A DNA stretch of 59,639 bases from Acidimicrobiaceae bacterium (lineage in GTDB: Bacteria; Actinomycetota; Acidimicrobiia; Acidimicrobiales; RAAP-2). This document shows positions 8,945 to 16,740 of this stretch, in pieces; positions within the stretch are counted from its first letter, which is position 1; each line of letters opens with the position of its first letter. Made by a program: the position numbers and the translations under genes. Under the pieces are notes generated by a model that was not told where the DNA came from, did not search any database, and saw only the letters and a list, made by a program, of their open reading frames with translations. The stretch lies in the NCBI GenBank assembly GCA_003138855.1, contig PLHF01000147.1, positions 1-59,639 of the forward strand. Reading direction: 5' to 3'.

Positions 8945-10173
8945 TGGATTTCATCTTCGATGAAGAGCAGACGGCCGTGCAGGAGGCCGTTGACGGCATC
9001 TTCGCCGGCATGGTGACCCCGGACCGGGTCCACCAGGTGGAGGCCACCGATGAGCGATTCGACCGCGAGTTGTGGGCCGAGCTGGCACGGGCCGACCTGC
9101 TCGGTCTGCCCGTCCCCGAGGCGCACGGGGGCGGTGGCCTCGGGATGGTCGAGGTCGCACTGATGCTCGAGGCGCACGGCCGGTCGGTCGCTCCGTTGCC
9201 GCTGTGGGCCACCCTGGTGCTGGGCGCCATGCCCATCGCCGAGTTCGGCTCCGTGGCGCTCGCCGGCTCGGTGCTGCCCGGCGTGGCCGCAGGCGAGGTC
9301 GTTCTCAGTGCGGCGCTGGCCGATGTGGCCGGCGACATCGCCGTCGGGGGTCGCGGCGACCCGTCGGTCACCGCCACCGACGACACTGACGGCGGCGGGA
9401 TGGTGCTGTCGGGCAGTGCGTTCGCGGTTCCCTTCGCCCACGTGGCCGATCGGGTGCTCGTCCCCGCCGTCGTGGGGAGAGGCGGAGCAGGCGGGGCAGG
9501 CATCATCGTTGCCGCCATCGACCCCCGCGCCCCGGGCGTCACGGTCGAGCGAGCGGTGACCACCAATCGTGAGGTCCATCCCCACCTCCATCTCGACGGA
9601 GTCGTCGTCGGGCCCGATGACCTGCTGGCCGGAGGCGACCCGGGCCAGGGGCGCCGGATCCTGGCGTGGATGCTGAACCGGGCCTGGACCGGGTTGTGTG
9701 CTCTCCAGTTGGGAGTCGTGGAGGCGGCAGTGACCCAGACCGCTGCGTACCTCAACACCCGAGAGCAGTTCGGCCGCCCCCTGTCGACCTTCCAGGGAAC
9801 GATGCTCCGGACCGCAGACGCGGCGATCGACACCGAGTCGATAAGAGTGACCCTGTGGCAGGCGGCATGGCGGCTCGATAACGGGCTTGATGCCGATCGG
9901 GCGGTCACCGTCGCCTCGTGGTTCGCATCGGAGGCCGGCCAGCGTGCGGTCTTCGCCACCCAGCACCTGCACGGAGGCATGGGCGCCGACATCGGGTATC
10001 CGATCCACCGCTACTTCCTGTGGGGGAAGCAGATCGAGCTGCTGCTCGGATCGCCGAGCGCGCAGCTGGCCAGGCTGGGGCGCCAGGTGGTCGACGGGCT
10101 ACGCTCAGGCGGGACGCCGTCCATCGGGACGCCGTCCATCGGGGCACCGGCGACCCAGGCAGCGCGGGCATGA
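8944..10173 (+). CDS. chsE1: Acyl-CoA dehydrogenase, FadE28/ChsE1-like partner subunit
   Basis: The 409-residue protein starts M-D-F-I-F-D-E-E-Q-T-A-V. It carries R-E-Q-F-G-R-P-L-S-T-F-Q near residue 275 and H-L-H-G-G-M-G-A-D-I-x-Y-P-I-H-R-Y near 340. These are the features of FadE28 (ChsE1), the partner of FadE29 in the heterotetrameric dehydrogenase of the igr pathway. The central region is divergent and glycine/alanine-rich, as in the subunit that does not supply the full active site. Its ATG shares a base with the previous stop (TGATG). In mycobacteria fadE28 precedes fadE29, but here chsH2 is inserted between the two dehydrogenase genes and their order is reversed. The C-terminus carries two T-P-S-I-G units. 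Confidence 0.88.
   Translation: MDFIFDEEQTAVQEAVDGIFAGMVTPDRVHQVEATDERFDRELWAELARADLLGLPVPEAHGGGGLGMVEVALMLEAHGRSVAPLPLWATLVLGAMPIAEFGSVALAGSVLPGVAAGEVVLSAALADVAGDIAVGGRGDPSVTATDDTDGGGMVLSGSAFAVPFAHVADRVLVPAVVGRGGAGGAGIIVAAIDPRAPGVTVERAVTTNREVHPHLHLDGVVVGPDDLLAGGDPGQGRRILAWMLNRAWTGLCALQLGVVEAAVTQTAAYLNTREQFGRPLSTFQGTMLRTADAAIDTESIRVTLWQAAWRLDNGLDADRAVTVASWFASEAGQRAVFATQHLHGGMGADIGYPIHRYFLWGKQIELLLGSPSAQLARLGRQVVDGLRSGGTPSIGTPSIGAPATQAARA
10111..10140. repeat. Two tandem 15-bp units at the 3' end of chsE1
   Basis: gggacgccgtccatc is repeated head to tail at 10111-10125 and 10126-10140, and a degenerate third unit follows. In frame it encodes repeated G-T-P-S-I. The unit is a multiple of three, so slippage would change only the tail length. 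Confidence 0.75.
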
Positions 10174-10673
10174 GTGCCGAGACGGCGAGCGCCTCCGCAC
10201 CCCGACCCACCACACTGCTCTTCGGCGAGGTCGCCGTCGGCGATGTACTGCCCGAGCTGGTCGTTCCCCTCACCCGCACGCTGATCGTCTCCACGGCGAT
10301 CGCGTCCCGTGACTACCAGGACGTGCATCACGACGCCAAGCTGGCAGTGGAACGCGGCTCCAAGGACATCTTCATGAACATCCTGTCGACCAACGGCATC
10401 GTGGGCCGGTACGTGACCGACTGGACCGGGCCCGGTGCCGTTCTGACCGACGTGAACATCCGGCTCGGTGCGCCCAACTATCCCGACGATGCCATGACGC
10501 TGACCGGAACGGTGACGGGCAAGGATGATGCACCGGCCGCGGACGACACGGGTGGGGTCGAGGTGACGCTGCGGGGAGTCAACAGCCTGGGAGACCACGT
10601 GACCGGAACCGTGCGTCTCCGCCTGCCGGACCGAGCCGCCGGCCATGCCGCCCGTCGAGGATCGGGCCGATGA
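10170..10673 (+). CDS. chsH1: MaoC-family enoyl-CoA hydratase, ChsH1-like
   Basis: The 167-residue single hot-dog protein has the hydratase dyad pattern D-x(4)-H in S-R-D-Y-Q-D-V-H-H-D at about residues 47-55. The segment G-S-K-D-I-F-M-N and a later N-I-R-L-G-x-P-N-Y-P-x-D follow. It corresponds to Rv3541c (ChsH1), the catalytic partner of the MaoC domain of ChsH2 in hydrating the steroid enoyl-CoA with a three-carbon side chain. The ATGA overlap with chsE1 upstream and another with ltp2 downstream imply translational coupling, which suits subunits of neighbouring complexes. Confidence 0.88.
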   Translation: MSAETASASAPRPTTLLFGEVAVGDVLPELVVPLTRTLIVSTAIASRDYQDVHHDAKLAVERGSKDIFMNILSTNGIVGRYVTDWTGPGAVLTDVNIRLGAPNYPDDAMTLTGTVTGKDDAPAADDTGGVEVTLRGVNSLGDHVTGTVRLRLPDRAAGHAARRGSGR

Positions 10674-11857
10674 GCGACGCCCGGCATTCGTTCACCGGCA
10701 ACACCGCCATCGTCGGCATCGGGGCGACCGAGTTCTCCAAGGAGTCCGGACGCAGCGAGTTGCGCCTCGCCGTGGAAGCCGTCGACCTGGCCCTTCGTGA
10801 CGCCGGGATCGAGCCAGGGGAGGTCGACGGCATGGTGACCTTCAGCTCCGACACCAACCCTGAGATCGAGATCGCACGGAGCCTCGGGATGGGGGAGCTG
10901 ACCTTCTTCAGCCGCATCCACTACGGGGGTGGGGCCGGATGCGCAACGATCCAGCAGGCGGCGATGGCGGTCCAGTCCGGCGTGGCCGACGTGGTGGTCT
11001 GCTACCGGGCGTTCAACGAGCGGTCGGGCAACAGGTTCGGGGCCGGGGTGCAGAACCGGCCGCCGGCCCCCAACGCGGAGACGGCCAACTTCGCCTGGTA
11101 CGCACCGTTCGGGTTGCTGACCCCGGCGCAGTGGGTGGCCATGGCCGCGCAGCGCTACCTCCACGTCACGGGTGCGACCTCCGAGGACCTTGGCCGGGTG
11201 GCGGTGGCCGATCGCAAGCACGCGGCCACCAATCCCAAGGCGTGGTTCTACGAGAAGCCGATCACCCTCGAGGAGCACCAGGCGTCGCGGTGGATCGTCG
11301 AACCCCTGCACCTCCTCGACTGCTGCCAGGAGACCGACGGCGGCCAGGCCCTGGTGGTCACCTCGCTGGAACGGGCCCGGGACCTCCCCGGCACCCCGGT
11401 GGTGATCGAGGCGGCCGCCCAGGGTGCCGGCCCCGGACAGGAGATGATGACCTCCTACTACTACGACGATCTCTGCGGACTCGGCGAGATGGCATCGGTC
11501 GCCCGCCAGTTGTGGCAGACGTCGGGCCTGTCGCCGGCCGACATCCAGACCGCGGTCCTCTACGACCACTTCACGCCCTATGTCCTGTACCAGCTCGAGG
11601 AGTTGGGCTTCTGTGGCAAGGGCGAGGCCAAGGACTTCGTGAAGGACGGCAACATCGAACTGGGTGGGGGACTCCCCATCAACACCCACGGGGGGCAGCT
11701 GGGCGAGGCCTACCTCCACGGGATGAACGGTATTGCCGAGGGCGTTCGCCAGGTGCGGGGCAGCTCCGTCAACCAGGTACCCGATGTGCACCACGCGCTG
11801 GTCACCGCCGGGACCGGCGTGCCGACCAGCGGCCTCATCCTCGGAGTGGACCGCTGA
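10670..11857 (+). CDS. ltp2: Thiolase-fold aldolase, Ltp2-like, last step of side-chain removal
   Basis: The 395-residue protein belongs to the SCP-x/thiolase-like lipid-transfer family: A-I-V-G-I-G-A-T-E-F-S-K near residue 12, G-G-G-A-G-C-A-T near 85, Y-D-H-F-T-P near 300 and N-T-H-G-G-Q-L-G-E-A-Y near 335. In Rv3540c-type Ltp2, tyrosines in this C-terminal half serve a retro-aldol cleavage that releases androstenedione and propionyl-CoA, working with the DUF35 domain of ChsH2. Both the Y-D-H and E-A-Y tyrosines are present. It overlaps chsH1 by ATGA and closes the five-gene igr-like block. The GH3 gene follows without a gap. Confidence 0.9.
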   Translation: MSDARHSFTGNTAIVGIGATEFSKESGRSELRLAVEAVDLALRDAGIEPGEVDGMVTFSSDTNPEIEIARSLGMGELTFFSRIHYGGGAGCATIQQAAMAVQSGVADVVVCYRAFNERSGNRFGAGVQNRPPAPNAETANFAWYAPFGLLTPAQWVAMAAQRYLHVTGATSEDLGRVAVADRKHAATNPKAWFYEKPITLEEHQASRWIVEPLHLLDCCQETDGGQALVVTSLERARDLPGTPVVIEAAAQGAGPGQEMMTSYYYDDLCGLGEMASVARQLWQTSGLSPADIQTAVLYDHFTPYVLYQLEELGFCGKGEAKDFVKDGNIELGGGLPINTHGGQLGEAYLHGMNGIAEGVRQVRGSSVNQVPDVHHALVTAGTGVPTSGLILGVDR

Positions 11858-11931
11858 CCGCCGAGGAGACCACCGATTCCGGCGGCAGCCGACCTCCGGC
11901 CGCCGGCCACCGGCAGGCCGCCCGTGACATC

Positions 11932-14061
11932 GTGGCCACGATGACCGCCGAGGAGAAGCTCTGGTGCCTGGACGGCGACGCCCCGTTGTGGGCCGGACTC
12001 ACGTACCTGGGCGAGGCGGGTTACCACAAGAGCCCCTTCCGGGCGGCCCGGGTGGACCGTCTGGGGCGGCCCGGATTCGCGTTCTCGGACGGCCCGAGGG
12101 GCGTGGTCGTCGACCAGGCGACCTGCTTCCCGGTCAGCATGGCCCGGGGGGCCACCTGGGACGTCGACCTCGAAGAGCGCATCGGTGAGGCCATCGGCCG
12201 GGAGCTCCGGGCCGTCGGCGCCGACCTCTTCGGTGGGGTGTGCGTCAACGTTCTCCGGCATCCGGCGTGGGGGAGGGCCCAGGAGACCTACGGCGAGGAT
12301 CCCCACCATGTGGGCGAGATGGGGAGCGCCCTGGCCCGGGGAGTGCAGCGCCACGCCATGGCCTGCGTCAAGCACCTCGCCTGTAACTCGATGGAGAACG
12401 CCCGCTTCGAGGTCGACATCACGGTGGACGAGGTGGCGCTCCACGAGGTCTACCTGCCCCACTTCAGGCGGATCGTCGACGAGGGCATCGCCGTGGTCAT
12501 GAGTGCCTACAACAGTGTCAACGGCGAGTGGTGCGGCGAGAGCCGGGCGCTCCTGACCGACGTGCTGCGCAGCGAGTGGGGATTCGACGGCTTCGTGATC
12601 AGCGACTGGATCTTCGGCATCCGCGACGCGGCCAGATCGCTGCATGCCGGCCTGGACGTCGAGATGCCCTACCGGATGATCAGGGCCCAGCACCTCGAAC
12701 GTGCCCTCCAGGACGGTGATGTGTCGTGGGCCGAGGTCGACCTGGCGGTGGAGCGGGTGGTCGGCACGCGGATTCGATTCGACCCGATCCTGGGTAGGCC
12801 GGCCCCGGGAAGGGAGGTGCTGGCCTGTGCGGACCACCGGGCACTGGCGCGCGAGGCCGCGGCCAAGTCCGTCGTCCTTCTCCGGAACGAACCAGTCGGT
12901 GGTGCCCCCCTCCTGCCGCTGCAGCCGTCTCCGGGGTCGTCATTGGCGCTGCTGGGGTTGTTGGCGACCGAGGTCAACCTGGGCGACGGCGGCTCCAGCG
13001 ACGTGTGGGCACCCGACGTGGTGACCGTGGCGGACGGGCTGCGTGCAGCCTTGCCCGAGGTCAGGGTGGACGTCGCCGACGGGTCCGACCTCGACGAAGC
13101 CGTGTCGATGGCCTCCACCGCGGGGGTGGCGGTCGTGGTGGTGGGGTACACGCGTCTCGACGAAGGGGAGTTCATCGGTGACCCCGGCACCACCGACCTC
13201 ATCGGCCTGTTCCCGGGCGAGGACGATCCGGCACTGGTCGAGCGCTTCACGGAGGAGATCGCCGCGGGGCGATCGATCGAGCCCCCGGCGCACGTGGGGC
13301 CACGGGCCGAGGGCGGAGGCTTCGCGGTGGGCGGTGATCGCCGGTCACTGCATCTGCACGACGTCGACGTCGCCCTGATCCGGGCCGCCGCTGCGGCCAA
13401 CCCGCGCACGGTGGTGGCGCTGGTTGCCGGCAGCGCCGTGGTGATCTCCGAATGGGACGACGCCGTCCCGGCCGTGGTGCAGTCGTGGTATTCGGGGATG
13501 GAAGGTGGCCACGGTCTGGCCGACGTACTGTTGGGCAGGGTCGACGCCACCGGGAGGCTTCCCTTCTCGGTTCCGAGGAACGAGGCCGATCTCCCGGGGT
13601 TCGCCCCCGAGGCGGACGCCTTTGTGTACGACGCCTGGCACGGGTACTGGCACCTTGCCCGCCACGGGGTCGCACCGGCATACCCGTTCGGGTTCGGCCT
13701 GAGCTACACCAGCTTCACCCTGGAGAAGGCGGAGGCCGCACTGGCCGGCGGGGAGCTCCGGGTCACCGTGACGGTTCGCAACGCCGGCCGGCGGCCGGGT
13801 ACCGATGTCGTGCAGGTCTACGCGTCCCGCCGGGGGTCGTCCCGGCCGTCCCGACTGGTCGGCTTCGCACGCATCGAGCTGGCGGCCGGCCGGACGGCCG
13901 CCGTCGACCTGGCGATCTGCGCCGCCGGCCTCGCCGAGCGGGATGTCGCCTCCCATTCGATGGTGGTACGAGCGGGCCTCTACGACCTTCGGGTCGCCCG
14001 CCACGCGGCAGATGGGGGGATCGCCCTGCAGGTGGAGATCGCCGGGCGGACAGAGCCCTAG
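11932..14061 (+). CDS. Glycoside hydrolase family 3 beta-glycosidase
   Basis: This is a full GH3 enzyme of about 710 residues. The N-terminal TIM-barrel domain has the K-H-L-A-C-N-S-M-E motif near residue 145 and the nucleophile segment V-I-S-D-W near 225 with Asp. An alpha/beta sandwich domain lies at about 300-560, and a C-terminal fibronectin-III-like domain has F-G-F-G-L-S-Y-T near 585. No signal peptide is visible, so it is probably cytoplasmic. The first standard in-frame codons are GTG 11932 and ATG 11941. Homologues usually carry a helix before M-T-x-E-E-K, and that helix is encoded here back to a CTG at 11854 that overlaps the ltp2 stop (CTGA). A non-standard CTG start is therefore possible. 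Cotranscription with sterol genes suggests removal of sugar from sterol or triterpene glycosides, which is inference. Confidence 0.87.
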   Translation: MATMTAEEKLWCLDGDAPLWAGLTYLGEAGYHKSPFRAARVDRLGRPGFAFSDGPRGVVVDQATCFPVSMARGATWDVDLEERIGEAIGRELRAVGADLFGGVCVNVLRHPAWGRAQETYGEDPHHVGEMGSALARGVQRHAMACVKHLACNSMENARFEVDITVDEVALHEVYLPHFRRIVDEGIAVVMSAYNSVNGEWCGESRALLTDVLRSEWGFDGFVISDWIFGIRDAARSLHAGLDVEMPYRMIRAQHLERALQDGDVSWAEVDLAVERVVGTRIRFDPILGRPAPGREVLACADHRALAREAAAKSVVLLRNEPVGGAPLLPLQPSPGSSLALLGLLATEVNLGDGGSSDVWAPDVVTVADGLRAALPEVRVDVADGSDLDEAVSMASTAGVAVVVVGYTRLDEGEFIGDPGTTDLIGLFPGEDDPALVERFTEEIAAGRSIEPPAHVGPRAEGGGFAVGGDRRSLHLHDVDVALIRAAAAANPRTVVALVAGSAVVISEWDDAVPAVVQSWYSGMEGGHGLADVLLGRVDATGRLPFSVPRNEADLPGFAPEADAFVYDAWHGYWHLARHGVAPAYPFGFGLSYTSFTLEKAEAALAGGELRVTVTVRNAGRRPGTDVVQVYASRRGSSRPSRLVGFARIELAAGRTAAVDLAICAAGLAERDVASHSMVVRAGLYDLRVARHAADGGIALQVEIAGRTEP

Positions 14062-15752
14062 ATCAGGCCTTCGAGACTGGTGTCCTTCAGGAAGTGGGAG
14101 ATCAGTCTCTCCGCCGGCACATGGCCGTCGTACATGGTCTCGGCCGCCTTGGCGACCACCCGCACGTCGTACTTCGACGGGTAGACCTCGGGCGGCGTCT
14201 TGTCGAGGGCGAGCAACGTGTAGACGGCTGTCATCGCCGAGCGGACCGAGTACTCGACGGTGAACACGCAGTCGTCGGGCATCTCGGCGAACTGACCGAG
14301 GAATGCCAGGTTTCTGCTGCCTACGGGGACCACCTCGGGACGGTCTCCCTTGACGCGGGGCATGAACTGGCTGGTGATGTACGGCATCATGCACGGGATC
14401 ACCTTGACCGTCTTCATGATCTCGGGGATCTGATCTTCGGCGCCCCAGTGGTGGAGGAGCTCGCTGAGCAGCTCCTCACCGTTGCAGTCGCTCATCTTCT
14501 TGTGGACGAAGTCACCGACGTTGTCGGGGAACAAGCCGTAGGCCCAGATCACCAGCACGTCGTCGGGCTGGTCCACGTAGTGCGGTTGCCGGCTGCAGGT
14601 CGCACTCATCAGCCAGCTGGAGTCCCGGATGGTCATGATGCAGCCGGTGACGCCCTTGCCGGAGTGCGGGTCCCGCCCGGTGATCTTCGACAACAGGTCG
14701 GCCATCGGCGAACCTTTGGCAGTGATGGTGAACGACAGCCACTTGGTCTTGTCGATGTCGGAGCAGAAGACTTCGGGCCTGCCGAAGGCATCGTCCTTCG
14801 CCGCGATGCTCCTCCACAGACTCCAGCAACCGCCGGCCTCACGATTGAGGATCGCCGGTTCGCCGAGGGAGCCGACGGTCGAGTTCTCGGTCATCGAGCC
14901 GTTTGTGACGAAGACCAAGTCGTCAGCGGTGGTGGGGATCGTCTCCGCCACGCCGTTGCGCAGCAGGTGGATGCCGGTGACCGTCTTGACGGCGTTGACG
15001 ATCTCGATGTCCAGGTCCGTGACCTGCGTGCCGAGGTCGAACACGACGCCCTCGGCCTCGAGCCAGGTCTGCAGCGGCAGAGCCAGCGATTCGTACTGGT
15101 TGTACTTGGTGAACAGGATGTCCTTGAGCAGGCTCATCCCCGGCAGCAGGTGCATGAAGCGCTGCATGTAGCGCCGCATCTCCACTACCGAGTGCCAGGT
15201 CTGGAAGGCGAACATCGAGCGCCAGTAGCACCACATGTAGGTCTCCAGAAACGACGGGGAGAAGTACTCCTCGACCGTGGTGGCTCCGAGTTCCTGCTCG
15301 GTCGCCAGCGACAGCTTGGTGAGTTCCCTGACATTGTGGTGGGACAGGCCCAGCGACGTGTTGGGGTCCTTTACACCGCAGTTGTTGATGATCCGATTCG
15401 TTGCCTCATTGGGGTCGAAGAGGTTGATCTCGCGAATCTCCTCCAGAACGGTCCGTTCGGGATCGATGATCGACGGGACGCGGGAGAAGAGGTCCCAGGT
15501 GCACTCGTAGTGCTCTTCCATCTCGCGCCCGCCACGGACCAGGTAGCCGTCCGTGGCGTTCCCCGAGCCATCCAGGCTGCCGCCGGCGATGTCCAGCTGC
15601 TCCAGGATGGTGATCTGCCCTCCGGCCATGTGCCCATCGCGTATCAAATACGCCGCAGCAGCGAGCGAAGCGATGCCGGCGCCGACCAGGTACGCCTTCT
15701 TCTTCTCGACCCCCGCCGGCCGCCCGGCGGTGACGTTCTGGTAGTTGCCCAT
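14058..15752 (-). CDS. ohyA: Oleate hydratase (FAD-dependent, MCRA family)
   Basis: The 564-residue protein has a FAD-binding segment V-G-A-G-I-A-S-L-A near residue 22, G-G-R-E-M-E-E-H-Y-E-C near 73-83, F-V-T-N-G-S-M-T-E-N near 270 and the C-terminal F-L-G-Q-F-A-E-M-P-D-D. All are hallmarks of oleate hydratases, which add water to the cis-9 double bond of free fatty acids to give 10-hydroxy acids. It is near the usual length of about 560-590. The start is ATG 15752, with GAGGAAGGGG upstream. A longer reading to 15854 adds an arginine-rich stretch unlike the family. Its stop shares the palindrome CTAG with the stop of the convergent GH3 gene. Confidence 0.93.
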   Translation of the reverse strand: MGNYQNVTAGRPAGVEKKKAYLVGAGIASLAAAAYLIRDGHMAGGQITILEQLDIAGGSLDGSGNATDGYLVRGGREMEEHYECTWDLFSRVPSIIDPERTVLEEIREINLFDPNEATNRIINNCGVKDPNTSLGLSHHNVRELTKLSLATEQELGATTVEEYFSPSFLETYMWCYWRSMFAFQTWHSVVEMRRYMQRFMHLLPGMSLLKDILFTKYNQYESLALPLQTWLEAEGVVFDLGTQVTDLDIEIVNAVKTVTGIHLLRNGVAETIPTTADDLVFVTNGSMTENSTVGSLGEPAILNREAGGCWSLWRSIAAKDDAFGRPEVFCSDIDKTKWLSFTITAKGSPMADLLSKITGRDPHSGKGVTGCIMTIRDSSWLMSATCSRQPHYVDQPDDVLVIWAYGLFPDNVGDFVHKKMSDCNGEELLSELLHHWGAEDQIPEIMKTVKVIPCMMPYITSQFMPRVKGDRPEVVPVGSRNLAFLGQFAEMPDDCVFTVEYSVRSAMTAVYTLLALDKTPPEVYPSKYDVRVVAKAAETMYDGHVPAERLISHFLKDTSLEGLI

Positions 15753-15833
15753 GGCGGTGCCCCTTCCTCGTCGTGTGCTCCTCATGGTGAGCCTGCGCCG
15801 GTGCACCACCGATCCCGTAGAGGCGAAGGTCAC

Positions 15834-15843
15834 AACACGTGTT
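15834..15843. promoter_or_regulatory. Perfect palindrome AACACGTGTT upstream of oleate hydratase
   Basis: A 10-bp perfect dyad lies 82 bases before the oleate hydratase start, inside the 295-base gap to the divergent DinB gene. The half-site AACAC resembles half of the KstR-like boxes elsewhere in the window, but the spacing differs. It could be an operator for a TetR-type fatty-acid regulator. No such regulator is encoded nearby. Confidence 0.35.
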
Positions 15844-16047
15844 TCCGTCGTCACGATGGCTGGGGCGCAAGACTCGATCGTTCTTCCTCACGGGACCATC
15901 CAACGGGTGGGGCCGAGGAAGTCAGGCCCCGGGGCGCCGAGCGAAGACACGCAGTGGAGGCTCACCGGAGTGCTCGCCCCATTAGGCTCGACGGTCACGC
16001 CCTCGCCGGAGCGGCATGCTGCTCGAGGCGGCCGAAGGAGGACTCCG

Positions 16048-16554
16048 ATGACCAGCACCGACTTACTGTTGGACGCCTTCGAGAGGATCCGCGATGCCGT
16101 GCACCCCGCGGTGAACGGACTCTCGCCTGACGAGCTGGCGTTCCGTCCCGACGACGAATCCAACTCCATCGCCTGGCTGGTGTGGCACCTGACCCGCATT
16201 CAGGACGATCACGTCGCGGGGCTCGCCGACAGCGAACAGGTCTGGACGGCACAGGGATGGGCTGAGCGGTTCGCTCTTCCCCTCGACCCGTCGGACACCG
16301 GGTACGGCCATGACCCCGACATGGTGGCAGCAGTCACCGCCGACGCCGTCTCGCTGCTCGGCTACTTCGAGGGCGTCCATGGCAAGACGCTGGACTTCGT
16401 GCGCTCCCTGGGGGGATCGGACCTCTCCCGGGTGGTGGACCGAAGCTGGGACCCACCCGTGACTGTGGGCGTTCGGCTGGTCAGCGTGATCGTCGACGAT
16501 CTCCAACACGTGGGCCAGGCGGCCTACGTCCGAGGGATCCTCCAACGACGCTGA
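16048..16554 (+). CDS. DinB/YfiT-fold protein (mycothiol-dependent enzyme superfamily)
   Basis: The 168-residue four-helix-bundle protein has the DinB-superfamily metal-site pattern. One His lies in W-L-V-W-H-L-T-R near residue 48 and another in Q-H-V-G-Q-A-A-Y near 157, and N-S-I-A-W precedes the first. In actinobacteria such proteins often act as mycothiol-dependent transferases or isomerases; this one cannot be assigned a substrate. ATG 16048 has a clear GGAGG 6 bases upstream. A longer in-frame reading from 15745 lacks this support. It is divergent from oleate hydratase and stands alone. Confidence 0.8.
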   Translation: MTSTDLLLDAFERIRDAVHPAVNGLSPDELAFRPDDESNSIAWLVWHLTRIQDDHVAGLADSEQVWTAQGWAERFALPLDPSDTGYGHDPDMVAAVTADAVSLLGYFEGVHGKTLDFVRSLGGSDLSRVVDRSWDPPVTVGVRLVSVIVDDLQHVGQAAYVRGILQRR

Positions 16555-16680
16555 CTGCACCGAGGCCCGGTCGCGATCCGAGCCGAGTGCGGTAGCCGGG
16601 TCACCTGCACCGCGTCCATACCCCGTCGTCGCGGGCAGAGGAAGGCGCTGCCGGCAGAGGATGGAGCTGGGGCGTCTGGC

Positions 16681-16740
16681 CGTCGGCACCTGCCGGCACC
16701 TGCCGGAAACCGTCGACACCTGCCGGCACCTGCCGGGATC
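16681..16740. repeat. Two 30-bp direct repeats built from cacctgccgg units
   Basis: Blocks at 16681-16710 and 16711-16740 are near-identical, differing at a few positions. Each contains two copies of cacctgccgg. They fill the end of the gap between the DinB stop (16554) and the convergent acyl-CoA dehydrogenase stop (16739). The unit also resembles the ctgccggcag sequence just upstream. It may be a transcription-end or slippage element; no coding role is seen. Confidence 0.65.

Noticed and set aside
10939..11853. N-terminal extension of the GH3 frame through ltp2
   Set aside because: This part is the shifted frame of ltp2 and is Arg/Gly-rich; GH3 similarity starts only after 11860.
13452..16130. 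An 892-codon plus-strand open frame
   Set aside because: It lies opposite oleate hydratase, whose motifs are clear, and shows the Arg/His/Gly-rich composition of a shadow frame.
16681..16740. Repeats considered as a CRISPR array
   Set aside because: Only two adjacent copies with no spacers and no cas genes.
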